Source: an uncultured Lachnospiraceae bacterium (GTDB taxonomy: Bacteria > Bacillota > Clostridia > Lachnospirales > Lachnospiraceae). Taken from it: 15,328 nucleotides of DNA. Below the pieces are notes generated by a model. It was not told the DNA's origin, did not search any database, and saw only the letters and a list, made by a program, of their open reading frames with translations. Where the stretch lies: assembly GCA_910578475.1 (NCBI GenBank), contig CAJTRK010000050.1, positions 1 to 15,328 of the forward strand, written 5' to 3'. The translations under genes were made by a program, and so were the position numbers. Below, piece after piece: positions 5,778-11,967 of this stretch (within the stretch, counting starts at the first letter, position 1; each line of letters begins with the position of its first letter).

Positions 5778-8053
5778 TTGAAGAATTTATGAAGATGCTC
5801 TTGTCACTTTCTTTTTCCGGAACCTGTCTGTTTCTGCTCGTTATGATGATTGTGCGGCTCGCCCGAAACAGACTGAGCAGACGCTGGCAGTATTATATCT
5901 GGCTTTTAGTCGTGCTGCGGTTTCTTGTTCCGGTTACCTTTCCGAACACGGTGACGGGACAGCTGTTCCAAAATGTGGAACAGGCCGTTGCGGGAAGACA
6001 TGCCGCGGACAGCGCGGCAGGTGGAGGCGCGGAGGATATTGAAGAGATTGCGGCGTCGAAAGCATGGAGCGAAGAGGGACAGGAAGATACGGCGGATAAA
6101 ATAAAGAATGGGGAAGGACAGCCGGATAAGGCAGAGGGAGGCGGCCCGGCAGTTTTGTCAGAACCGGTGCGGCTTCAAGAGGAGCTCACCGTCACGTTTG
6201 AGGAAGATGCGTCATCCGGCATCCCCGGCGGCTTTCTGCTTTGGCTGTTCGTCATATGGGCGGTCGGAGCGTTTGGACTGTTGATGCGCAAAATAACGGT
6301 CTACCAGAGCTATATGCGCTTTTTGAAAAGCGGAAATGTGGAAGTGTCCGACCCGGCGATGTTGAACCTTCTGGCGGAGGCGGAAGAAGCGCTTGGAATC
6401 GGAAGAACGATAGAGCTGTACCGGAACCCGATGATTGCATCGCCGATTATGACCGGTTTTTTCAGGCCGGGAATCGTCATGCCTGACAAAAAGATGACGG
6501 ATAAAGAGCTGAATTGTGTTTTCACGCATGAGCTTGTGCATTTCAAATACCGGGATATGTTTTATAAATGGCTTGTTCAGGTCACTATCTGCGTTCATTG
6601 GTTCAATCCCTTTGTCTGGCTGTTGGGAAAAGAGGTGAACAGGAGGTGTGAGCTTTCCTGTGACGAAAAGGTTGTCGGCGCGTTGAGTGCGCAGGCGCGG
6701 AAGGACTATGGAGATACGCTGCTTTCATTTCTCAAAAGAGAAGAGGCTTACCGGAATCCGCTTGCTTCCATTACCCTGACGGAAGGGGCGGAACAATTAA
6801 TAGAAAGGCTTGGTGCAATTATGGATTATCGCAAAAAAACAAAGCCGGTCATGATATTAACGACGGCGCTTACGATGCTGTTATGTTTCTTTTTTGCAGG
6901 AATTGGGGCATATGCGGGGCAGCATGATGCGGAACCGAAGAAGGATATGATACAGACGAACGACAGGGTACAGTCGAATGATGAGACACAGCAGGACGAT
7001 ACGGTGCAGACGAAGCATACAACGTCAAAAAAAGATACGGAGTATTCTGTTCTTTACGACGAAGATAGGAACACATGGTATATTCTCGTTGATGGAGCAA
7101 CAAGTGACGACATGCCGGTTGGCGGTGCGTCGGGCGGATATGCCATTGTACTTGTAAGAAAGTCAGGGTATGCGTCGTTTAGCTTCTCTTCCTATGAAAT
7201 GAAATTCGGTTTTCTGAAGAGACTGGAAGCCCAGTGTCAGGAAGCGGTGGCAGACGGAGGAATTTCCGAGGCGGAAGCGGAGCTGATTCAGGAAGTGGCT
7301 GTTGAAATTGCGGTGAAAGAAGGCATTTTGACAGAGGAAGAAGCCGAACCTTACATGGATAAGAATGGATTTGCAGAAATGGCGGAAGAAGAGCAGGATG
7401 ACGCCAGTAGAAAGGTAGATGAACTTAAGGAGAAGCAATATGCTTATTATCAACGGACACGTTATGAAGAACCTTATATCATTGAATATGGCTGGAATTT
7501 GCACGAAGAAGATGCGCAATACTATCTTCATACGGAGATTCTGTTGGAAGACCAGAGCCCGATGACGGTCGGTTTTGCCAGCGAAGCGGAAGCGTGGCTG
7601 GAAGATGTGGAAGCAATGGAAGCCGTGACAAAACTGCTTTGGGAAACAAAGCAGACTGCCAGAAGCCGGTTCGGCCTGGAAATGGAGCGTCCCTTTATTG
7701 TCAGAATCCTTTATCTGCCTCCGGAAAATGTCAGAGACTTTGCAAAACAGGCATACGAAAGCGATAACATTGCGGATTTCAGCGCTGTGGTGGAACTGCT
7801 TTCGGAAGAAGAAAAAGAGAGCTACTGTGAAAGAAGCTATGAGGAAGATGACGTTGCTTTTTTTTCCATTATCATATCGGAGACAGAAGTGGATTATATG
7901 ACGGCTTTTCTGGAGAAATGTTATGAAAACAATGATATGACCTATTTTTCGATTGCGGCTGCCGATGTACCGGTAACGGCCAAAAAGGCTCTGATGCGAA
8001 GAGCCCTGCAGGAGGAGCGGACAGATTACTATTATCTATTGAAGAACATGTGA
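5774..8053 (+). CDS. BlaR1-like M56 membrane metalloprotease/sensor with novel C-terminal domain
   Basis: The protein is 759 residues. Membrane helices lie at about 10-28, 37-57, 153-175 and 357-380. Between helices 2 and 3 is a long low-complexity acidic loop (about 70-150). The M56 zinc protease core follows helix 3: HELVH at 252-256 and RRCELSCDEKV at 290-300. In BlaR1 topology the core is cytoplasmic, while the helix 2-3 loop and the C-terminus face outside. The outer C-terminal part (about 381-759) has a polar linker rich in Q, N, D and T, a domain around SVLYDEDRNTWYILVDG, and a tandem-repeat tail. It has no serine SxxK/KTG penicillin-sensor domain, so beta-lactam sensing is unlikely. 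ATG 5774 is preferred over an in-frame TTG at 5753 because AAAGGAG (5758-5764) sits 9 bases upstream and the ATGA overlap couples it to the repressor. Its likely job is signal-triggered inactivation of that repressor. Confidence 0.88.
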   Translation: MIEEFMKMLLSLSFSGTCLFLLVMMIVRLARNRLSRRWQYYIWLLVVLRFLVPVTFPNTVTGQLFQNVEQAVAGRHAADSAAGGGAEDIEEIAASKAWSEEGQEDTADKIKNGEGQPDKAEGGGPAVLSEPVRLQEELTVTFEEDASSGIPGGFLLWLFVIWAVGAFGLLMRKITVYQSYMRFLKSGNVEVSDPAMLNLLAEAEEALGIGRTIELYRNPMIASPIMTGFFRPGIVMPDKKMTDKELNCVFTHELVHFKYRDMFYKWLVQVTICVHWFNPFVWLLGKEVNRRCELSCDEKVVGALSAQARKDYGDTLLSFLKREEAYRNPLASITLTEGAEQLIERLGAIMDYRKKTKPVMILTTALTMLLCFFFAGIGAYAGQHDAEPKKDMIQTNDRVQSNDETQQDDTVQTKHTTSKKDTEYSVLYDEDRNTWYILVDGATSDDMPVGGASGGYAIVLVRKSGYASFSFSSYEMKFGFLKRLEAQCQEAVADGGISEAEAELIQEVAVEIAVKEGILTEEEAEPYMDKNGFAEMAEEEQDDASRKVDELKEKQYAYYQRTRYEEPYIIEYGWNLHEEDAQYYLHTEILLEDQSPMTVGFASEAEAWLEDVEAMEAVTKLLWETKQTARSRFGLEMERPFIVRILYLPPENVRDFAKQAYESDNIADFSAVVELLSEEEKESYCERSYEEDDVAFFSIIISETEVDYMTAFLEKCYENNDMTYFSIAAADVPVTAKKALMRRALQEERTDYYYLLKNM
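7748..8050 (+). repeat. Protein-level 28-residue tandem repeats at the M56 protein C-terminus
   Basis: Residues 659-686, 687-714, 715-742 and a partial 743-759 align with no gaps at a 28-residue (84-base) period. Each full unit carries a small residue-Tyr-Glu opening (AYES, SYEE, CYEN), an Asp at position 7 and a Phe-Ser pair at positions 11-12; the last unit is degenerate (ALQEERTDYYY). The DNA copies have diverged, so the repeat is old and held at protein level. Confidence 0.7.
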
Positions 8054-8095
8054 ATCAAAAAGGAATATTTTTTCAAAGGCTTCCAGTCTTTCCAT
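8036..8095 (-). CDS. Possible small peptide gene opposing the M56 gene
   Basis: On the minus strand a run AAAAAAGGAGG (8113 down to 8103) precedes an ATG (8095-8093) by 7 bases. The frame encodes MERLEAFEKIFLFDSHVLQ (19 residues) and stops at TAG (8038-8036), inside the 3' end of the M56 gene. Further upstream on that strand TGC-TATTCT could serve as an extended -10, with a poor TTTATT -35. The ribosome site is as good as any in the window, but such a short frame may be chance or the remnant 5' end of a lost gene. No function can be given. Confidence 0.25.
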   Translation of the reverse strand: MERLEAFEKIFLFDSHVLQ

Positions 8096-8187
8096 ATTGA
8101 TTCCTCCTTTTTTGAAAAAAATTTCACAGAAAAATTTTGCCTGTATCTGTTTCCCCAGAATAGCACAATGAAAGATAAAAATAAAGG

Positions 8188-8215
8188 GTGAAATCATCAG
8201 AAAATGTGATATAAT
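8188..8215 (+). promoter_or_regulatory. Promoter of the TetR-family gene
   Basis: TATAAT (8210-8215) with TGA directly upstream makes an extended -10. GTGAAA (8188-8193) is a 4/6 -35 at 16-bp spacing. The leader to ATG 8256 is about 35 bases. The remaining 8054-8187 stretch holds only the minus-strand peptide candidate and an A/T-rich inverted repeat. Confidence 0.6.
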
Positions 8216-8255
8216 AAATACACGCAATTATTTTTTTCAGGCGAGGAACAGTTCC

Positions 8256-8822
8256 ATGTCGAATATGACCAAATATGCACTGGAAGCGTCATTGAAGAAG
8301 CTTCTCTTACAGAAACCGTTGGATAAAGTGACGATTAACGACCTGACCTCCGACTGCGGTATCAGTCGGATGGCGTTTTACTATCATTTCAAAGACATCT
8401 ATGACCTGGTGGAGTGGGTCTGTCTGGAAGATGCCACAAGGGCGTTAGCGGGGAAAAAGACATATGACAGCTGGCAGGAAGGACTGCAGCAGATTTTTGA
8501 AGTGGTGCTCGAAAACAAATCTTTTATTATCAATGTTTATCACTCCATCAGCAGAGAACAGATTGAAAATTATCTGTACAGGCTCACCTATGAGTTGATA
8601 ATAGACGTGATAGAAGAGCAGACAGCCGGCGTATCGATTGCGGAAGACGAGAAAAAGTTTATTGCGAATTTTTATAAATACAGTTTCGTCGGTATCATGT
8701 TAGACTGGGTGAAACAGGGCATGAAAGCGGATTATCAGGATATTGTGGAGAAAATGAGCATTACGATAAAAGGCGGTGTAAAAAATTCCATACATAATTT
8801 TTTAACAAAAAGGCGCGTGTGA
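8256..8822 (+). CDS. TetR/AcrR-family transcriptional regulator (DhaS-like)
   Basis: The protein is 188 residues. The N-terminal TetR helix-turn-helix is at about 26-45, with VTINDLTSDCGISRMAFYYHFKD being the typical recognition region. The C-terminal half is helical and matches the general DhaS-like layout of firmicute regulators, with no recognisable ligand motif. The ribosome site is GCGAGGA at 8241-8247, eight bases before ATG. The stop codon lies inside the terminator stem that follows. The next gene is an oleate hydratase with its own palindrome-bearing promoter, so I infer that this regulator controls that gene, perhaps in response to fatty acids or membrane stress. Confidence in the family is high; the target is inferred from position. 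Confidence 0.9.
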   Translation: MSNMTKYALEASLKKLLLQKPLDKVTINDLTSDCGISRMAFYYHFKDIYDLVEWVCLEDATRALAGKKTYDSWQEGLQQIFEVVLENKSFIINVYHSISREQIENYLYRLTYELIIDVIEEQTAGVSIAEDEKKFIANFYKYSFVGIMLDWVKQGMKADYQDIVEKMSITIKGGVKNSIHNFLTKRRV

Positions 8823-8849
8823 TAAAATTTTTATCACCGCTCTTTTTTT
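8815..8849 (+). terminator. Terminator overlapping the TetR stop codon
   Basis: GTGATAAAATTTTTATCAC (8819-8837) is a perfect 9-bp inverted repeat around one base. The stem extends by GCG (8815-8817) pairing with CGC (8838-8840) across a single bulged T, and TCTTTTTTT follows (8841-8849). It separates the regulator transcript from the oleate hydratase transcript. Confidence 0.7.
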
Positions 8850-8854
8850 GTAAA

Positions 8855-8883
8855 TTGAAAGCGGCGCCGCGCGGCGATACAAT
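8855..8883 (+). promoter_or_regulatory. Near-consensus sigma-A promoter of the oleate hydratase gene
   Basis: TTGAAA (8855-8860), an exact 17-bp spacer and TACAAT (8878-8883): each hexamer matches consensus at 5 of 6 positions. The spacer is almost entirely G and C, in sharp contrast to its surroundings. Transcription would start near 8890. Confidence 0.75.
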
Positions 8884-8891
8884 GACGTCAT
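8861..8891 (+). promoter_or_regulatory. Palindromes inside the oleate hydratase promoter, candidate TetR operators
   Basis: GCGGCGCCGC (8861-8870) is a perfect 10-bp palindrome in the promoter spacer. ATGACGTCAT (8882-8891) is another perfect 10-bp palindrome overlapping the end of the -10 and the start site. Either or both could bind the upstream TetR-family protein; the binding partner is inference. Confidence 0.5.
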
Positions 8892-8924
8892 CGAAAGCGA
8901 GAATGAAGAATGGAGGATTTACAT

Positions 8925-10919
8925 ATGGCGAAGAAAGGTACAAAACTCGGCGTTGCGGTAGTGGCGGGAGCAGGAGCGGCGGCGTTTGTCGTGAATAAAA
9001 AGAGAAAGAGCGGAAAACCGGCAGGAAAGGACGGAAAAGCCGACGGTAGAAAACGGGAAAGAAAGTACACAGAAGTGGACAGCGATTATCGGAATACCGA
9101 ACTTGGAAAAAACTGTAAGAACAGCAAGGGCATATATTACAGCAACGGAAATTATGAGGCGTTTGCAAGACCGGAGATGCCGGAAGGCGTGGAAGAGAAA
9201 AACGCGTATATCGTAGGCGGCGGACTTGCTTCTCTGGCGGCGGCCTGTTTTCTGGTAAGAGACGGTCAGATGCCGGGGTCCCATATTCATATTCTGGAAG
9301 CGATGGACATTGCAGGCGGGGCGTGCGACGGAATTTATGAACCTTCCCGCGGTTACATTATGCGGGGCGGAAGAGAGATGGAAAATCATTTCGAGTGTCT
9401 GTGGGACTTATTCCGGAGCATCCCTTCGCTTGAAATTCCGGGAGCATCCGTTTTGGACGAATATTACTGGCTGAACAAGCGCGACCCCAATTACTCTCTT
9501 TGCAGGGCGACTTATGAACGGGGAAAAGATGCGCATACGGACGGAAAATTCAATTTGAGCCAGAAAGGCTGCATGGAGATTATGAAACTCTTCATGACGA
9601 AGGATGAGGACTTGTATGATAAGACCATCGAAGATGTTTTTGACGAAGAAGTTTTCGATTCCACCTTCTGGCTGTACTGGAGAACGATGTTCGCTTTTGA
9701 GAACTGGCACAGCGCACTGGAGATGAAACTGTATTTCCAGCGTTTTATTCATCATATTGCCGGGCTGCCGGATTTCAGCGCATTGAAGTTTACCAAATAT
9801 AATCAGTATGAATCCCTGATTCTTCCGATGCAGAAATATCTGGAGAATGCGGGAGTGGATTTCCAGTTCAATACCGAAGTAACGAATGTTATCTTTGAGT
9901 TCAGGGGCAATAAGAAGGTGGCGACTGCCATCGAATGTAAAGTCAAAGGCGTGGAAAATGGAATCGTTCTGACAGAGAACGACCTCGTTTTTGTGACAAA
10001 CGGAAGCTGCACGGAGGGAACCATTTACGGAGACCAGAATCATGCGCCGAACGGCGATGCGGAAGTGCGCACGAGCGGTTGTTGGAATCTTTGGAAGAAT
10101 ATTGCGAAACAGGATGCTTCTTTCGGACATCCGGAGAAATTCTGTTCGGATATTTCCAAGACTAATTGGGAGTCCGCGACCATCACGACGCAGGATGACA
10201 AAATCATTCCCTACATCACCAATATCTGTAAACGCGACCCGAAGAGCGGTAAAGTCGTAACGGGCGGCATCGTGAGCTGTCAGGATTCCAAATGGCTGCT
10301 GAGCTGGACCATCAACAGACAGGGACAGTTTAAGGGGCAGGATCCGGATAAAGTCTGCGTTTGGGTGTACGGTCTTTTTACCGATGTGCCGGGCGATTAT
10401 GTAAAGAAACCGATGCGGGACTGCACCGGAAAGGAAATTACGGAAGAATGGCTGTACCATCTTGGCGTACCGGAAGAACAGATACCGGAACTTGCGGAAA
10501 ACAGCGCGGTCTGTGTGCCGACGATGATGCCTTATATTACTGCGTTTTTCATGCCGAGAACAAAAGGCGACCGGCCTGACGTTATCCCCGATGGCTGTGT
10601 GAACTTCGCGTTCCTGGGACAGTTCGCGGAAACGCCGAGGGATACCGTATTTACGACGGAATATTCGGTAAGAACCGCGATGGAGGCGGTTTACGGCCTG
10701 CTCGGCGTGGACAGAGGCGTGCCGGAAGTATGGGGAAGCGTTTATGATATTCGTGAATTGCTGGACAGTTCCGTGAAGCTGATGGACGGCAAATCGCCGT
10801 TGGAAATCGAGCTGCCGGGACCGCTGAACGTTTTGAAGAAACCGCTTGTGCGCGTTGTAAAGGGAACGGTGGTGGAGAAGCTTTTGCGGGAACATCATGT
10901 GTTGAAGGACGGAATGTAA
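8925..10919 (+). CDS. ohyA: Oleate hydratase (FAD-dependent, MCRA family) with N-terminal hydrophobic extension
   Basis: The protein is 664 residues. The family adds water across the cis-9 double bond of oleate or linoleate to give 10-hydroxy fatty acids, using FAD structurally. An FAD dinucleotide motif GGGLAS lies at 98-103, followed by an ExxxxxGG segment near EAMDIAGG. The family signature RGGREMENHFECLWDL starts at 147, and its E151 corresponds to the catalytic glutamate reported for the family. The long conserved middle and C-terminal regions, with segments such as WRTMFAFENWHSALEMKLYFQRF, fit throughout. Residues 8-23 are a run of small hydrophobic residues between lysines, then a very basic linker to about 50, before the enzyme proper. 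ATG 8925 is used because GGAGG (8912-8916) sits 8 bases upstream; ATG 8910 contains that site and is unlikely. Confidence 0.93.
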   Translation: MAKKGTKLGVAVVAGAGAAAFVVNKKRKSGKPAGKDGKADGRKRERKYTEVDSDYRNTELGKNCKNSKGIYYSNGNYEAFARPEMPEGVEEKNAYIVGGGLASLAAACFLVRDGQMPGSHIHILEAMDIAGGACDGIYEPSRGYIMRGGREMENHFECLWDLFRSIPSLEIPGASVLDEYYWLNKRDPNYSLCRATYERGKDAHTDGKFNLSQKGCMEIMKLFMTKDEDLYDKTIEDVFDEEVFDSTFWLYWRTMFAFENWHSALEMKLYFQRFIHHIAGLPDFSALKFTKYNQYESLILPMQKYLENAGVDFQFNTEVTNVIFEFRGNKKVATAIECKVKGVENGIVLTENDLVFVTNGSCTEGTIYGDQNHAPNGDAEVRTSGCWNLWKNIAKQDASFGHPEKFCSDISKTNWESATITTQDDKIIPYITNICKRDPKSGKVVTGGIVSCQDSKWLLSWTINRQGQFKGQDPDKVCVWVYGLFTDVPGDYVKKPMRDCTGKEITEEWLYHLGVPEEQIPELAENSAVCVPTMMPYITAFFMPRTKGDRPDVIPDGCVNFAFLGQFAETPRDTVFTTEYSVRTAMEAVYGLLGVDRGVPEVWGSVYDIRELLDSSVKLMDGKSPLEIELPGPLNVLKKPLVRVVKGTVVEKLLREHHVLKDGM

Positions 10920-10929
10920 TTTGCAAATT
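10918..10929 (+). promoter_or_regulatory. 12-bp palindrome overlapping the fadR-type gene -35
   Basis: AATTTGCAAATT is a perfect palindrome starting in the ohyA stop codon and covering the -35 hexamer of the next gene. It is A/T-rich and could be a regulator site or chance. Confidence 0.3.
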
Positions 10930-10949
10930 TTTTCTCAAAGTGGTATGAT
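10921..10949 (+). promoter_or_regulatory. Promoter of the GntR/FadR-family gene
   Basis: TTGCAA (10921-10926), a 17-bp spacer and TATGAT (10944-10949), preceded by TGG as an extended -10. The leader of about 55 bases contains a GC hairpin, TGCCG-CGG-CGGCA (10968-10980). No terminator is seen between ohyA and this promoter, so some read-through from ohyA is possible. Confidence 0.7.
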
Positions 10950-11009
10950 GTCTTATGGATGCGCCTGTGCCGCGGCGGCAGATTTACTTGAGCGCAAAGA
11001 GGAGCACAT

Positions 11010-11741
11010 ATGTACCAGATAGAAAAAATGAACCAGAAACTGCTTGCCCCCCAGGTGGAAGAAGAGCTGATGAATTATATTCTGCATGAACCTGTACAAA
11101 TCGGAGAGAAGATTCCGAACGAGTACGAGCTTGCCAGTCGTTTTGGCGTGGGGAGGAGCACCATCCGCGAGGTGGTGAAAAGTCTGGTGACAAAAGGAAT
11201 TCTGGAGGTGCGCAGAGGGGCAGGCACTTATGTGGTCGGCACGAGCAGCGCGGCTGACGACCCGTTGGGACTGGAGAAGTTTACGGATAAATATAAACTT
11301 GCACTGGAGCTTTTCGAGGTGCGTCTGATGCTGGAACCCGAGATTGCGGCGCTTGCCAGTGAGTATGCCACATCGGAGGAAAAAGAAGAACTGAAAAGAC
11401 TTTGCCGGGAAACGGAAGAACTGTATCTTGCCGGGAAGAATCATACGAGCAAGGACGTGGAATTTCACACCTGCATTGCGCATTGCAGCAGGAACCGGGT
11501 GGTAGAGCAGCTTTTGCCGATTATCCAGACTGCGGTCGTAACATTTGTGAATCTGACGCACCGTAAACTGATGGAAGAAACGATTGAAACGCACCGGGCA
11601 ATTCTGGATGCCATTATTCAGGGAGATTCCGTCGGCGCAAGATGCGCAATGATTATGCACCTGACCTATAACAGGCAGATGCTGCTCCGTATGAAGGAGG
11701 ATTTGGCACAGTCAGAAAAGGACAATAGGTCTGACGAGTAA
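11010..11741 (+). CDS. GntR-family regulator, FadR subfamily (FCD ligand domain)
   Basis: The protein is 243 residues. The N-terminal winged helix-turn-helix lies at about 12-76, with the GntR signature PNEYELASRFGVGRSTIREVV and wing RRGAGTYV. The helical FCD domain covers about 95-230; D149, H153, H195 and H217 fall at positions expected for the metal/ligand site of this domain. FadR-subfamily proteins usually sense small organic or sugar acids and repress adjacent catabolic operons. The ribosome site GAGGAG lies about six bases before ATG. The permease and dehydratase genes downstream are the probable targets, given two operator-like palindromes at their promoter. The gene ends at a strong terminator, so it is transcribed separately. 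Confidence 0.92.
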   Translation: MYQIEKMNQKLLAPQVEEELMNYILHEPVQIGEKIPNEYELASRFGVGRSTIREVVKSLVTKGILEVRRGAGTYVVGTSSAADDPLGLEKFTDKYKLALELFEVRLMLEPEIAALASEYATSEEKEELKRLCRETEELYLAGKNHTSKDVEFHTCIAHCSRNRVVEQLLPIIQTAVVTFVNLTHRKLMEETIETHRAILDAIIQGDSVGARCAMIMHLTYNRQMLLRMKEDLAQSEKDNRSDE

Positions 11742-11788
11742 GCGACGCGTACGAATGCGCAGCCCGTGAAATATAGTAAAAATGTATA

Positions 11789-11827
11789 AAAAAACAGCGG
11801 ATGGATATACTATTTCCGCTGTTTTTT
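11789..11827 (+). terminator. Strong, probably bidirectional terminator after the GntR-family gene
   Basis: CAGCGGA (11795-11801) pairs with TCCGCTG (11815-11821), extended by six A-T pairs to a 13-bp stem (11789-11801 with 11815-11827) around a 13-nt loop. The T6 run on one side and the A-tract on the other suit termination in either direction. Confidence 0.85.
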
Positions 11828-11851
11828 GTTGATTTCAGAGAAAAGGAAGAA

Positions 11852-11918
11852 AATACATCGGATGTATTGCTGTAAAATGGGTGAAATAGTATAATAAATT
11901 CAACAAAACATCGGACGT
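11852..11918 (+). promoter_or_regulatory. Paired operator-like palindromes flanking the permease promoter
   Basis: AATACATC-G-GATGTATT (11852-11868) is a perfect 17-bp palindrome ending on the -35. A related copy, ACATC-G-GACGT (11908-11918), lies just after the expected start site. Their centres (11860 and 11913) are 53 bp apart, close to five helical turns. Such dyads are typical of FadR-subfamily operators. Confidence 0.65.
11867..11895 (+). promoter_or_regulatory. Promoter of the permease-dehydratase operon
   Basis: A perfect TATAAT (11890-11895) with TTGCTG (11867-11872) at 17-bp spacing. The -35 shares two bases with the upstream palindrome, so a bound repressor would block polymerase. 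Confidence 0.65.
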
Positions 11919-11967
11919 CATACTATATGAGTGTGGCAAAAATAAAATGTTGAAGGAGGATACTATT

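Noticed and set aside
8067..8122. A/T-rich inverted repeat (TTTTTTCAAA with TTTGAAAAAA) after the M56 gene as a terminator
   Set aside because: The arms are almost all A/T with a 33-base loop, and the right arm is better explained by the minus-strand ribosome site; termination here is unproven.
9408..10898. A 496-codon open frame on the minus strand opposite the oleate hydratase gene
   Set aside because: It lies wholly antisense to a strongly supported gene, has no recognisable domain and its composition is an arginine/histidine-rich by-product of the other strand's codon use.
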